A stretch of 64,000 nt of DNA from an uncultured Sphingomonas sp. (GCF_913062585.1 NZ_CAJXWX010000004.1:1-64000), one strand, 5' to 3'; shown: positions 34,837 through 45,212, numbered from the stretch's first letter. The notes: generated from the letters alone by a model not told the origin. Translations and numbers: made by a program.

Positions 34837-36746
34837 TCAGTCGGTCAGCCGTGCATCGCCCCACACGACCGGCAGGGCGGCACCGGGAGCGCTATCTGCG
34901 CGCGCGATCAACTCGATGATCTTACGGCCGCGCACATCGGCCTCGATCGTCGTCGGGGCCGCGTTGAGCGCGACGGGGGCGGAGCGGGCCAGCAACCGGC
35001 CATCGCCATAGACCTCGAAGACAACCCGCCGCCCCCGCGCGGTGGCGGAATCGTCGATCCCGACCGTGGCGGCGAAGTGCGACTGGCCCGGATTGCGGAC
35101 CTCCAGTCGCGAATTGGCCAGAACCCCGATGCCGGTATCGTAGACTTTGCCCATCAGCCGGAGCGGCCGCCCGAACGGCGTGCGATCGGCCTGCGCACCA
35201 CCCCATCCGCCATATTGCGGGAAGTCGCCCGGCCCATGGCTGCTGCCCCAGGGACTGAGTTCGTGATGGATGGTGGGATCGCCCTCGGGAATGGCCACGC
35301 CGTCCTCGGCCGGGTTCACGTCGCTGGGCACTTCCGACAGATAATGGCCGTTCGCCAGGCGGTGCTCGCCCGTCACGCGGTAAATCAGCGTTTGATGCGG
35401 CGCGAGGGTCAGCTTGGTCTCGCCCGAGAACCGGCTTTTCGCTCCCGTCCAGAGGTCGGTCATGGCGATCTCGCCACGCAGTTTCAGATGGTCTGCGGTC
35501 AGGACCGGCTGCACTAGCGCGGCGGTGCGGTTCAGGATTGCCACCGCCTTGTCGCCATTGGCCAGGCTCTTCACGAAGATCTGGACATCGTCGGACAGAT
35601 AGGCGGGCACCGCCTGGTTGCCGCCCGCATCCTGGTTGAGCGCGATGATCGCGCGATTGCCCAGGAGCGCGATCTGCTCGGCATTGGCCTTGCGCAGGTC
35701 GAAGCCGATCAGCAGCGGTGCGTTCATCATCGCCCACATCGCGAAGTGCGAGCGCGCCTCGGTCATATGGTCCGCATCGAAATCGCCCGAGCCGACGAAC
35801 AGCATGTCGGGATCGTTCCAGCCATGCGGATGGGCATAGAGCGCGCGCGTCGCGCTGGTATCGAGATTGGTCAGCATCCGCGACCAATGGGCGGTGATGT
35901 CGTCACTGGTCCGCGACACATTGCCGATCTGCTTGCCCCAGCTGCGCACATCGGCCGAACCCCAGAGGCACAGCGAGAAGAGATAGTCGCCGTCCGGATT
36001 CTCCCGGCGAAGGGCTGTCGCGGCCTGTTCGTACAGCGAACGGACCGCCGGAATGTCGGTGCGCGCCAGCGAATTCATGTCGATCAGCGGCGCCAGCGCG
36101 CTATAATCGCCGTTCCGGACATGCTCGCTGTCCTTGCCGAGCCCCCGGATACCGCAGCCATCGACCTTGATGTAGTCAAAGCCCCATTCGCGGAAATAGA
36201 GGGCGATATCCTGGTCGATATGGCCGTACAGTCCGACCTCGCGCTCGGCGACCGTGCCTTCGGGCTGGTTGGCGAAATTGGGGTATAGACCTGGCCGCAG
36301 CTATTGCGTCCGATATCGGAGTAGATCCCCGCCTTGAAGCCCATGGCGTGCAGCCGGTCGGTCAGTGGGCGAAAGCTGGTCTGCTGGTTCGGCCCCGCCT
36401 TGGCGGAGGGAAATTTGTCGGCGCGGATGACCATGCGGCCATCGGGCTGGCGACGGCGCAGCCACCAGCCATCGTCGATATTGATATAGCGATAGCCCGC
36501 ATCGCGAAGGCCTTTGTCGAGGATCAGCCGGGCCGAGGCCATGACCTTTTCCTCGTCAACATCGCTGTTGAACGCGTTCCAGCTGTTCCAGCCCATCGGC
36601 GGCAGCGCGGCCTGTCCATCCTGATTGGCGCTCCACCGGCCCGTCGGGGCCAGCGGATCGACCGTGTCGGCGGCCAGAGCGGGTACGGACGTCATCCATG
36701 TCAGGGCAACGGCGCTGACCAACATCCTGCCGACGATGCGCGGCAT
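34837..36746 (-). pseudogene. GH27 alpha-galactosidase-like gene with C-terminal NPCBM-like region, interrupted by a frameshift
   Basis: N-part (36084-36746): PPMGWNSWNAFNSDVDEEKV...YINIDDGWW...GIYSDIGRNSCGQVYTP. The C-part continues in another frame: YPNFANQPEGTVAEREVGLYGHIDQDIALYFREWGFDYIKVDGCGIRGLGKD...MNSLARTD... Breakpoint at the C-run near 36280-36283. Confidence 0.85.
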
Positions 36747-36854
36747 GGCAAACTCCCCTTTATCGTGTTTGCGCTATCTTGTCGGACTAAAATCGCCCTG
36801 TCCACCGTTGAAAAGATACGCGAATTTCCGGTCAAACCCGTCGTCAACGTTGCC

Positions 36855-36881
36855 GATACCGTTATCAAAAATAGCGTTATG
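36855..36881. promoter_or_regulatory. two LacI/XylR-like operator sites (36855-36866, 36870-36881)
   Basis: GATACCGTTATC matches GNTANCGNTANC exactly; AATAGCGTTATG retains the core. Confidence 0.45.
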
Positions 36882-36904
36882 CGGGAGTGAGATGGCATGA
36901 AGGC

Positions 36905-37092
36905 ATGGTCGAGCTCGACCTGTCCGCCGACCAGCAGGCGCTGCTCGAACAGGCCAAGGCGACGGGCCGCCCGCCGATCGTCGTGCCGATGAACGGCAGC
37001 CCGGTGAACCTGTCCTGGGCGAAAGCCAATGCCGATGCGGGTATCCCGGGCAAGCGGGCGGGCTGGCGGCGACCGCGCTCGGTCAGGCCTGA
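36905..37092 (+). pseudogene. remnant of a GH3 beta-glucosidase/xylosidase C-terminal domain
   Basis: VELDLSADQQALLEQAKATGRPPIVVPMNGSPVNLSWAKANADA, then after a frame change (W)YPGQAGGLAATALGQA-stop; matches the GH3 C-domain ...LMNGRPLALSWAKENADAILEAWYPGQEGG... pattern. Confidence 0.72.
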
Positions 37093-37112
37093 CGGCCTGG
37101 CATGTAACGGCG

Positions 37113-38192
37113 TTACTTCGTCACCAGCGACCGGCCGAAAAAGGGCAGCACCTGCTCTTGAAAACGCACGCCGATCCGGTTGACATGATCGCCGTCATAG
37201 ATCTGGAAGCTGTGCGCGATGCCATAACGGTCGAGCGTGTCGTGCAGCGCCTGGGCATCCGCCTTCAGCCCGTCCTGCGATCCGACGTCCAGCGCGATCG
37301 CGCGATATCGGCGCAAGGGGCCGACATATTGATCGACAAAGGCTAGCGGCGTGTTGGCGATCCACTTGGCCATGACGTCGTCGCGCACCTTGCCGTCCTT
37401 GATCGGCAGGTCGAGATAGAGCGGCGGGTTCTTCGGATCGGGCGACCAGGCGGCGGAGGCGGCGAGCATCGCGCGCTGGCCCCAGTTGAGCTTGGCGGAT
37501 TCGGCAGGTGAGGACAGGCTGGTCAGCAGCTTTTCGTCGGTGCCCTCGGGCCGTGCCATCATGCGCGGCGACAGGCAGCAGGGGCTCATCATATAGATGG
37601 CGCCGTACATGTCGGCATGTTTCATCCCGATGCGCGCGGTGCCGTAGCCGCCCATCGAATGGCCCGCCAGCCCCCTGCTCTCGCGCCGGGGAATGGTGCG
37701 ATAGCGTGCGTCGATCGCGGCGATCAGGTCATGACTGATGAACCGCTCGAAATCGCCGACCGTCTGCGACGAGGAATACATCGACCCGTTATGCATGGTC
37801 CGGCTGTCGGGAAAGACGAGGATCATCGGCGGCACGCCCCGTGCAAAGGCGCCCTCGACCGAGGCGGGTACATGGATTTCCTTCGTCCACTGGTCCGCGC
37901 CGATCGAATAGCCGTGCAGCGCATAGACGACCGGATAGCGACGTGTCCGGTCCTTCGCATAATCGGGGGGCAGGACGACGATGACGTCGCGATCCGCGCT
38001 ATTGCCCTCCAAATTGCCTTCGATCGCGGCGGAATGGACCTTGATCCGTTCCACCGTCACCGCCTTGGCGCCCGGCACGACGGCGGGCGACTGGGTCGCC
38101 ATTTGCGCTGGAGCCGCCGCCAGAGGCAGGGCGGCCAAACCGGCGGCCAGCAGCCAGTGGGCGTGGGAGAAGCGAAGCGCCATGCGGGTCAT
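37113..38192 (-). CDS. alpha/beta-hydrolase esterase, CE1/esterase D-like, secreted
   Basis: RRYPVVYALHGYSIGADQW; nucleophile elbow RGLAGHSMGGYGTARIGMKH; start MTRMALRFSHAHWLL chosen. Confidence 0.85.
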   Translation of the reverse strand: MTRMALRFSHAHWLLAAGLAALPLAAAPAQMATQSPAVVPGAKAVTVERIKVHSAAIEGNLEGNSADRDVIVVLPPDYAKDRTRRYPVVYALHGYSIGADQWTKEIHVPASVEGAFARGVPPMILVFPDSRTMHNGSMYSSSQTVGDFERFISHDLIAAIDARYRTIPRRESRGLAGHSMGGYGTARIGMKHADMYGAIYMMSPCCLSPRMMARPEGTDEKLLTSLSSPAESAKLNWGQRAMLAASAAWSPDPKNPPLYLDLPIKDGKVRDDVMAKWIANTPLAFVDQYVGPLRRYRAIALDVGSQDGLKADAQALHDTLDRYGIAHSFQIYDGDHVNRIGVRFQEQVLPFFGRSLVTK

Positions 38193-38242
38193 CCTCTGTC
38201 CTGGAAATACTGCCGACATGCGCGTGCCGGTCTGTCGTCATG

Positions 38243-38254
38243 AATATCGTTACC
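38243..38254. promoter_or_regulatory. LacI/XylR-like operator site
   Basis: AATATCGTTACC, one mismatch to GNTANCGNTANC. Confidence 0.45.
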
Positions 38255-38291
38255 AACTATGGGGGCGGGGTGTTGTCAAGCTTGGCTCCCT

Positions 38292-38381
38292 TGGCCTTCG
38301 ACTTCGCTCAGGCTGAACGGCTTTTGGATGTCCAGAGCGTTATCCACTCGCTCCGTTCAGCCTGAGCGAAGTGGAAGGCCA
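38292..38381. repeat. REP-like palindromic element, copy 2
   Basis: TGGCCTTCGACTTCGCTCAGGCTGAACGG (38292-38320) inverted at 38353-38381 with one mismatch (gtGgaag). Confidence 0.88.
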
Positions 38382-38432
38382 CGCTCCACCCGCTTCCAGA
38401 AAACGACGAACCGACCTTGCATCTCTTCGACT

Positions 38433-38444
38433 GATAGCGCTATC
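38433..38444. promoter_or_regulatory. LacI/XylR-like operator site
   Basis: GATAGCGCTATC, perfect 12-bp palindrome matching GNTANCGNTANC. Confidence 0.55.
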
Positions 38445-38489
38445 GTGCAGCCAAAGCTCCAAAGATGGAGCGCATGGGAGAGGTAAGCG

Positions 38490-39632
38490 ATGAAGCGCTT
38501 GATGATGGCCAGCGTGGTTGTGCTGGGTCTTGGCACGGCGGCCTGTGGATCTTCGAATACGGTAGGCAACGGCGCGCAGGAAAACACCGCGACCACGTCG
38601 AACGATGCCAATCCGACCGCGCCGGATGGCCGCCATTATCTGTCGCAGCCGCTGGTGAAGGACATTTTCACCGCCGATCCCTCCGCCCATGTCTGGGGCG
38701 ACGGCAAGCTGTACGTGTATCCCAGCCACGACATCCCGACCGAGACCAAGGACGACGACCTGGGCAACCAGTACGCGATGCGCGACTATCGGGTGCTGCG
38801 CATGGACGAGCCGGGTGGGCCGGTCACGGTCGGCCCCGTCGCGCTCGACGTGAGGGACGTGCCCTGGGCTTCGCAGCAAATGTGGGCGCCGGACGCCGCC
38901 TATAAGGACGGCACCTATTATCTCTATTTCCCGGCGCGCGATAAGACCAAGGACAAGAACGGCCTTGGCGCCTTCCGTATCGGCGTCGCCACCTCGAAGA
39001 ACCCGATGGGCCCGTTCAAGGCCGATCCCGAGGCGATCCCCGGCAGCTTCTCGATGGACCCCGCCGTGTTCCAGGACGCCGATGGCAAGGCGTACATGTA
39101 TTTCGGCGGCATCTGGGGTGGCCAGCTTCAGCGCTGGAAGGACGGCAAATATGATCCGAACGGCAGTGACACCGACCTGAAGCAGGACGACCAGCCCGCC
39201 ATCTCGGGCAAGATCGCCCGTATGAACCCCGACATGAAGACCTTCGCCGAAACCCCGCGCGACGTCGTGATCCTCGACGAACAGGGCAAGCCGGTGCTGG
39301 GCGGCGATCATGACAAGCGCTTCTTCGAGGCGTCCTGGGTCTTCAAGCGTGACGGCAAATATTATTACACCTATTCGACCGGCGACACGCATTTCCTGAA
39401 CTATGCGATCGGGACCAGCCCCTACGGTCCCTTCACCTATAAGGGCCATATCCTGAGCCCGGTGCAGGGCTGGACCACCCATCATTCGATCGTCGAGTGG
39501 AAGGGCAAGTGGTGGCTGTTCTACGCCGACACGCAATTGTCGGGCAAGAACCACCTGCGCAACGTCAAGATGACCGAGCTGAAGTTCAATCCGGACGGGA
39601 CGATCCCGACCATCGACCCGTTCGTGAAGTAA
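38490..39632 (+). CDS. glycoside hydrolase family 43 protein, possible lipoprotein
   Basis: MKRLMMASVVVLGLGTAACGSS lipobox-like N-terminus; FTADPSAHVWGDGKLYVYPSHDIP, SMDPAVFQDADGKAYMYFGG. Confidence 0.9.
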   Translation: MKRLMMASVVVLGLGTAACGSSNTVGNGAQENTATTSNDANPTAPDGRHYLSQPLVKDIFTADPSAHVWGDGKLYVYPSHDIPTETKDDDLGNQYAMRDYRVLRMDEPGGPVTVGPVALDVRDVPWASQQMWAPDAAYKDGTYYLYFPARDKTKDKNGLGAFRIGVATSKNPMGPFKADPEAIPGSFSMDPAVFQDADGKAYMYFGGIWGGQLQRWKDGKYDPNGSDTDLKQDDQPAISGKIARMNPDMKTFAETPRDVVILDEQGKPVLGGDHDKRFFEASWVFKRDGKYYYTYSTGDTHFLNYAIGTSPYGPFTYKGHILSPVQGWTTHHSIVEWKGKWWLFYADTQLSGKNHLRNVKMTELKFNPDGTIPTIDPFVK

Positions 39633-39641
39633 GGGCGGCGG

Positions 39642-41090
39642 ATGTTTCTGGGCATCGACATCGGCACTTCGGGCGTGAAGGCCGTGGTGCTGGACGAACA
39701 TGGCGCGGTCGTGGGGCAGGGGACGGCGGCACTGACCGTGCAGCGGCCCCAACCGCTCTGGTCCGAACAGGACCCGGAGGCGTGGTGGCAGGCGACGACG
39801 GCGGCGGTCCGCGCGATCGACCCGGCGGTCCGCCGGGCGGTTCGCGGCATCGGTCTGGCGGGGCAAATGCACGGCGCCACGCTGCTGGGCGCCGAGGATC
39901 AGGTGCTGCGCCCCGGCATATTATGGAATGACGGGCGCAGCCATGCCGAATGCGCGGAGCTGGAAACCAAGGCCCCCGCGCTTCACCGCATCGCGGGCAA
40001 CCTTGCCATGCCGGGCTTCACCGCGCCCAAGCTGATGTGGGTCGCGCGGCACGAGCCGGAAACGTTCGCCGCCATCCGCACCGTCCTGCTGCCCAAGGAC
40101 TATGTCCGGTTGCGGATGACGGGCGAGAAGGCGTCCGACGTGTCGGATGCGGCGGGCACCTTGTGGCTCGACGTGGCGGCGCGCGAATGGAGCGACGAGA
40201 TCCTCGCCGCCACCGGCCTGACCCGCGACCAGATGCCGCAGGCGGTCGAGGGCACGGCGCAGACGGGCAAGCTGCGCGCCGAGGTGGCCGAAGCCTGGGG
40301 TATCGACCAGGTGCCGGTTGCGGGCGGTGGCGGTGACAATGCCGCCGGGGCGGCGGGCGTCGGTGTCGTCAAGGACGGCGATGCGCTGTTGTCGCTGGGC
40401 ACGTCCGGCGTGATCTTCGCGGCCACGAAGGAATTCCGCCCCAATCCGGCGGGGGCGGTCCATGCCTTCTGCCACTGTCTACCCGATGTCTGGCATCAGA
40501 TGTCGGTGCATCTGTCGGCGGCGGCGTGCATCGACTGGGTCGCGAGGCTGACCGGCACGCCCGGTGCGGCGGAGCTCTTCGCCCGTGCCGAAAGCGTCGG
40601 ACCTGCCAGCGGCCCCGAAATCTTCCTGCCCTATCTGTCCGGCGAACGGACGCCGCACAATGATGCCGAGGTGCGGGGTGCGTTCCTTGGCCTCGACCAT
40701 GACACCACGCCTGAGCGCTTGGCGCAGGCGGTGCTGGAGGGCGTGGCGTTCGCACTCGCCGATGGCCTGTCCGTGCTGCGCGACGCCGGGACCGAGCTGT
40801 CCCAGCTTTCCGTCATCGGCGGCGGCGCGCGGTCTTCCTATTGGGGCCAGACGCTGGCCGCCGCGCTGAACGTCGAGCTCGTCTATCTGCAGGGTGGTGA
40901 GGTCGGCCCGGCGCTGGGCGCTGCCCGGCTGGCCCAACTGGCCGTCGATGGGGGCTCGCCGGAGGAGGTCTGCGCACCTCCGCCCGTCAGTCACACCATC
41001 GCCCCCGACGCCGCGCTCGCCGAGCGTTTCGCCCCCAAGATCGCGCGCTTCCGCGAAAGCTATTCCCGCATCACTCCGAGGAATTCCTAA
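39642..41090 (+). CDS. xylB: xylulokinase
   Basis: [63 protein letters not shown]. Confidence 0.94.
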   Translation: MFLGIDIGTSGVKAVVLDEHGAVVGQGTAALTVQRPQPLWSEQDPEAWWQATTAAVRAIDPAVRRAVRGIGLAGQMHGATLLGAEDQVLRPGILWNDGRSHAECAELETKAPALHRIAGNLAMPGFTAPKLMWVARHEPETFAAIRTVLLPKDYVRLRMTGEKASDVSDAAGTLWLDVAAREWSDEILAATGLTRDQMPQAVEGTAQTGKLRAEVAEAWGIDQVPVAGGGGDNAAGAAGVGVVKDGDALLSLGTSGVIFAATKEFRPNPAGAVHAFCHCLPDVWHQMSVHLSAAACIDWVARLTGTPGAAELFARAESVGPASGPEIFLPYLSGERTPHNDAEVRGAFLGLDHDTTPERLAQAVLEGVAFALADGLSVLRDAGTELSQLSVIGGGARSSYWGQTLAAALNVELVYLQGGEVGPALGAARLAQLAVDGGSPEEVCAPPPVSHTIAPDAALAERFAPKIARFRESYSRITPRNS

Positions 41091-41091
41091 C

Positions 41092-42414
41092 ATGGCTACC
41101 GACTTTTTCGCCGACATCCCGACGATCCGCTATGAAGGCCCGGACAGCGACAATGAGCTCGCCTACCGCTTCTACGACAAGAACCGCGTCGTCTTGGGCA
41201 AGACGATGGAGGAGCATCTGCGCTTCGCCGCCTGCTTCTGGCACACCTTCTGCTGGCCGGGTTCGGACGTGTTCGGCGGCGGCACCTTCAACCGTCCCTG
41301 GCATGCCGGCGCGAACGACAGCGCGGCCGCCGCACAGAAGCGCGAAGTGGCGTTCGACTTCTTCTCGAAGCTGGACGTGCCCTATTACTGCTTCCACGAT
41401 GTCGATGTGATGGCCGATGCGCAGGGCGTGGCCGAGCATCGCCGTCACTTTGCCGAGGCGGTCGATCACCTCGAAAAGCTCCAGGCTTCGTCGGGTCGCA
41501 AGCTCCTTTGGGGCACCGCCAACCTGTTCAGCCATCCGCGCTTCGCCGCCGGCGGCGCGACCAACCCCGACCCCGAAGTCTATGCCTTCGGCGCGATGCA
41601 GGTCCGCGATGCGCTGGAGGCCACGCATCGTCTGGGCGGCGCCAACTATGTGCTGTGGGGCGGTCGTGAGGGTTACGAGACGCTGCTCAACACCAATATG
41701 AAGCGCGAACTGGACAATCTGGGCCGTTTCCTGAGCCTGGTGGTCGAGCACAAGCACAAGATCGGCTTCACCGGCACCATCCTGATCGAGCCGAAGCCGC
41801 ACGAGCCGACCAAGCACCAGTACGACTTCGACACGGCGACCGTGTACGGCTTCCTGAAGGCCTACGGCCTGGAAAACGAAGTGAAGGTCAATATCGAAGC
41901 GAACCACGCCACGCTGGCGGGGCACACCTTCGAGCATGAGATCGCGACCGCTGGCGCGCTCGGAATCTTCGGGTCGATCGACGCCAATCGTGGCGACCAT
42001 CAGAATGGCTGGGATACCGACCAATTCCCCAACTCGGTCGAGGAACTGACGCTGGCGATGGTGGAGATCATCCGGGCGGGCGGCTTTACCACCGGCGGCT
42101 TCAACTTCGATGCGAAGGTCCGTCGCCAGTCAATGGACGCGGTCGATCTGTTCCACGGTCATATCGGCGGGATCGACGTGGTGGCCAAGGGCCTGCTCAA
42201 TGCCGCCGCGCTGATCGAGGACGGCCGCCTCGATGCGATCAAGACCGAGCGTTATGCCGGTTGGGACGGTGCGTTCGGCCAGCAGGTCGGTAGCCTGGAC
42301 CTGGCCGGGATCGCCGATCTGGCGGAGCAGAAGGGCATCGACCCCAAGCCGCGTTCGGGCCGTCAGGAGCGGATCGAGAATATCGTCAACCGCTTCGTTC
42401 ATTCGGGCAAGTAA
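41092..42414 (+). CDS. xylA: xylose isomerase
   Basis: [21 protein letters not shown]-like motif, [55 protein letters not shown] 41092 right after xylB. Confidence 0.97.
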   Translation: MATDFFADIPTIRYEGPDSDNELAYRFYDKNRVVLGKTMEEHLRFAACFWHTFCWPGSDVFGGGTFNRPWHAGANDSAAAAQKREVAFDFFSKLDVPYYCFHDVDVMADAQGVAEHRRHFAEAVDHLEKLQASSGRKLLWGTANLFSHPRFAAGGATNPDPEVYAFGAMQVRDALEATHRLGGANYVLWGGREGYETLLNTNMKRELDNLGRFLSLVVEHKHKIGFTGTILIEPKPHEPTKHQYDFDTATVYGFLKAYGLENEVKVNIEANHATLAGHTFEHEIATAGALGIFGSIDANRGDHQNGWDTDQFPNSVEELTLAMVEIIRAGGFTTGGFNFDAKVRRQSMDAVDLFHGHIGGIDVVAKGLLNAAALIEDGRLDAIKTERYAGWDGAFGQQVGSLDLAGIADLAEQKGIDPKPRSGRQERIENIVNRFVHSGK

Positions 42415-42452
42415 GGCGGGGCTGGCCGGATTTTCCGGCCCGCTGCCCTTAT

Positions 42453-42495
42453 AAAAAGGGGCGCATCCGGCCGTTCGGATGCGCCCCTTTTTTTT
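42453..42495 (+). terminator. Rho-independent terminator after xylA
   Basis: GGGGCGCATCCG-GCCGTT-CGGATGCGCCCC followed by T8; preceded by A-run. Confidence 0.93.
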
Positions 42496-42510
42496 GTTTG
42501 CCGGGTGGCG

Positions 42511-42596
42511 TGGCCTTCGACTTCGCTCAGGCTGAACGGAGTCAGGGAATATGCCCCATCCCAACCCCCGTTCAGCCTGAGCGAAGTCGAAGGCCA
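42511..42596. repeat. REP-like palindromic element, copy 3
   Basis: 29-bp arms 42511-42539 and 42568-42596, perfect inverted repeat. Confidence 0.9.
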
Positions 42597-42638
42597 AGGG
42601 ATTCCCGCCGCCCCATACGAACGGCGGGACCCTCCCGA

Positions 42639-43829
42639 TCAAGCCACCCCGTTCGCCGCCATATCCCGAAGCGCATCATGGAAGCGTCCGATCGCGGCGG
42701 TGTTGAACCCGGCGATGTTGATCCGTCCCGACCCAGCCATATAGACGCCATGCCGATCGCGCAGCCATTCGACCTGTGCCGGGGACAAAGGCAGGGTGGC
42801 GAACATGCCCTTGCCATGCGCCACGGCGCCCAGGTCGATCGTACCGATCCTGCCACCTGCCGCCAGGGCCGCGCGAAGGCTTTCGAGCCGCTGGCGCATC
42901 GTCTCCAGCTCGTCGCGCCACTCGGCGGTCAGGCCCTCGTCCTCCAGGATGATGCGGACGATGGCCGCGCCATGGTCCGGCGGCATCGACCAGTTGGCCC
43001 GCGCCAGCGAGAGCAGGTTGGAAAAGACCACCGCGCCGGTGTCGCGGTCGGGTGACAGGGCGAACAGCGCGCCGGTCCGTTCGCGATAGAGCCCGAAATT
43101 CTTGTCGCAGGAATAGGCGAGCAGCGCCTCGGGCACCGCCGCCAGGATAGTGCGTGCGCCGTCCGCATCGCGGTCGAACCCGTAACCCAACCCCTGATAG
43201 GCCAGGTCGACCACCGGCAGAAGGCCGCTCGACGCCACCGCCTGTGCGATCGCGGTCCAGCCCGCCGCATCCGGGTCGATCCCGATCGGATTGTGGCAGC
43301 ATCCGTGAAGCAGCACGGCCTCGCCCGGCTGGGCCTCACCCAACCCCTTCAGAAATCCATCCAGGTCGAAGGTCTGGCTGTTCAGGTCGAAACAGGGGAT
43401 CATCGCCGGTTCGACGCCCGCCTGTCGGAACAGGGGCGCGTGATTGGCCCAGCTGGGGCTCCCGATCCAGATCTTCGACACGCCCGCCCTTGCGAGTACC
43501 TCCGCCGCCAGGCGAAGCGCGCCGGTGCCGCCGGGGGTCTGAAGGCCGACGACCCGGTCCGCCGCCACCGTGTCGCCGATGACGAGCGTGGCGAGCGCGC
43601 GGACAAAGCCGATATCGCCCTCCGGCCCCAGATAGGATTTGCTCGACTGATCGGCCAGCAACCGCGCCTCGGCCGCCTTCACCGCGGTCATGACGGGCGT
43701 GCGGCCGTCTTCGTCACGGAAAACGCCGACGCCCAGGTCGATCTTGTCGGGGCGAGGATCGGCGGCATGCTGGCCGATGATTCGCAGCAAGGGATCGTCG
43801 GGTTGGCGGGTCAGGGTCGCGAAACGCAT
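42639..43829 (-). CDS. aromatic/aspartate aminotransferase (PLP class I)
   Basis: DKIDLGVGVFRDEDGRTPVM, HGCCHNPIGID, LAYSCDKNFGLYRERTGAL (PLP Lys). Confidence 0.93.
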   Translation of the reverse strand: MRFATLTRQPDDPLLRIIGQHAADPRPDKIDLGVGVFRDEDGRTPVMTAVKAAEARLLADQSSKSYLGPEGDIGFVRALATLVIGDTVAADRVVGLQTPGGTGALRLAAEVLARAGVSKIWIGSPSWANHAPLFRQAGVEPAMIPCFDLNSQTFDLDGFLKGLGEAQPGEAVLLHGCCHNPIGIDPDAAGWTAIAQAVASSGLLPVVDLAYQGLGYGFDRDADGARTILAAVPEALLAYSCDKNFGLYRERTGALFALSPDRDTGAVVFSNLLSLARANWSMPPDHGAAIVRIILEDEGLTAEWRDELETMRQRLESLRAALAAGGRIGTIDLGAVAHGKGMFATLPLSPAQVEWLRDRHGVYMAGSGRINIAGFNTAAIGRFHDALRDMAANGVA

Positions 43830-44318
43830 CGAAAAAGCCTTTTGGACAGAAACGCGCGCACCATAGGGTTTCATTTGTGAAAGGGAATGTCCCATGCCCT
43901 TTTTCCCGACCGTCTCGAGGGCGCTGGGGCTGGTCGCCGATGACACGGGTCCAATGGCCCGCAGCCGTGTCGTATGACGGACCCGATTGCGAGCATTTCA
44001 CCCCCATTGATCCAACTAAAATCCGAAAAGTGCGCGATATTGATGTGCATTATGGAGCTTCGCTGAGGGTTGTTCGTAGACCAGATGAACGGGAGATGTC
44101 GCGATGATGTCCAGTTCATCCGCCGAGAACGTGTTGGCGGAAGGGTTTGGTATCATCCCGCTATCTCGATCCGACCGAACTCCCTTCCCGTTCCCGGTGA
44201 CGTATTTTGCGTTGTCGTCCCCGCCGATTGCTTTGCTGGTTATCGGCTGACGAGGATATTCCGCGATGCCCTGCTTTCGATCTTCGTCGCTGTTCCGGTT
44301 TCGTACAACATCAGGGGC

Positions 44319-45083
44319 ATGTCTGCCTTTCGGGTCTGTCCCCCATCCCCGGGAGGCGTTGCCGTGACCGCCCGGGCGATCCCTCTGGCAGGCGTCGTGT
44401 CACCGGCGCTCCATCGTCTGTCGCGCCTGGCGCCGCTCGATGCCGCCGCCCATGCGGCGCTTGGATCGGCCATTGCTCGACCGCAGGCCTTTCGCGCACG
44501 CCGCGATCTGGTCGTTGAGGGGCGGGACATTGCCAGCGCGCACCTCATCCTGTCGGGATGGGCGGCGCGGGTGCGGATTCTGCCGGATGGGCGGCGCCAG
44601 TTCCTGAGCTTCGTGCTGCCGGGCGACGTGGTTGGCCTCTACGATCATCACCGGCCGGTCGCCCCGAGCAGCATCGTGACGTTGACCGATATGACCACCT
44701 GTGTGCCGCCCGACCCCACCATGTCGCCCAGCCTGGACCAGGCCTATGCCGTCGCCCATGCGCTCGACGAGGCCTATCTGCTCGCCCAGATCGCGCGGCT
44801 GGGGCGGATGAACGCCATGGAGCGGATTGGCGACCTGATGCTGGAATTGCAGGAGCGTCTGGCGATGAGCGGACTGACCCAGGGTCATAGCTACGACCTG
44901 CCGATCACCCAGGAGACGCTGGCCGACGCGCTGGGTCTGACGGCGGTGCACGTCAATCGGATGCTCCAGGCGGCGCGACGGGCGGGCGACCTGATCTGGT
45001 CCGCGCGATCCATGACGATCCCCGACCCGAAACTGCTTTCGCGCAAGGTCGGCCGGGCGCAGGTCCGCGTCACGGGGGCGTAA
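44319..45083 (+). CDS. Crp/Fnr-family transcriptional regulator (start uncertain)
   Basis: cNMP-like RRDLVVEGRDIASAHLILSGWAARVRILPDGRRQFLSFVLPGDVVGL; HTH LPITQETLADALGLTAVHVNRMLQ. Confidence 0.87.
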   Translation: MSAFRVCPPSPGGVAVTARAIPLAGVVSPALHRLSRLAPLDAAAHAALGSAIARPQAFRARRDLVVEGRDIASAHLILSGWAARVRILPDGRRQFLSFVLPGDVVGLYDHHRPVAPSSIVTLTDMTTCVPPDPTMSPSLDQAYAVAHALDEAYLLAQIARLGRMNAMERIGDLMLELQERLAMSGLTQGHSYDLPITQETLADALGLTAVHVNRMLQAARRAGDLIWSARSMTIPDPKLLSRKVGRAQVRVTGA

Positions 45084-45158
45084 GACCGGGCCGATCGACC
45101 CGGTCTTGCAATACATCATTGACGCCTATCAAGATATTGTAAAAACATGAGAAAATAA

Positions 45159-45183
45159 GGAACAAGCCGCCTCATCCGACGCT
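45159..45183 (+). promoter_or_regulatory. candidate EcfG-type general stress promoter
   Basis: GGAAC (45159-45163)-N16-CGCT (45180-45183), one mismatch to GGAAC-N16-CGTT, ~30 nt upstream of ATG 45213. Confidence 0.35.
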
Positions 45184-45212
45184 GTCCGCGCAAGGAATGA
45201 GGAGAGAGGCTT

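Noticed and set aside
44070-44318. N-terminal extension of the Crp/Fnr ORF in the track
   Set aside because: The extension (MFVDQMNGRCRDDVQF...) lacks regulator-like sequence; it is probably 5' intergenic DNA read in frame.
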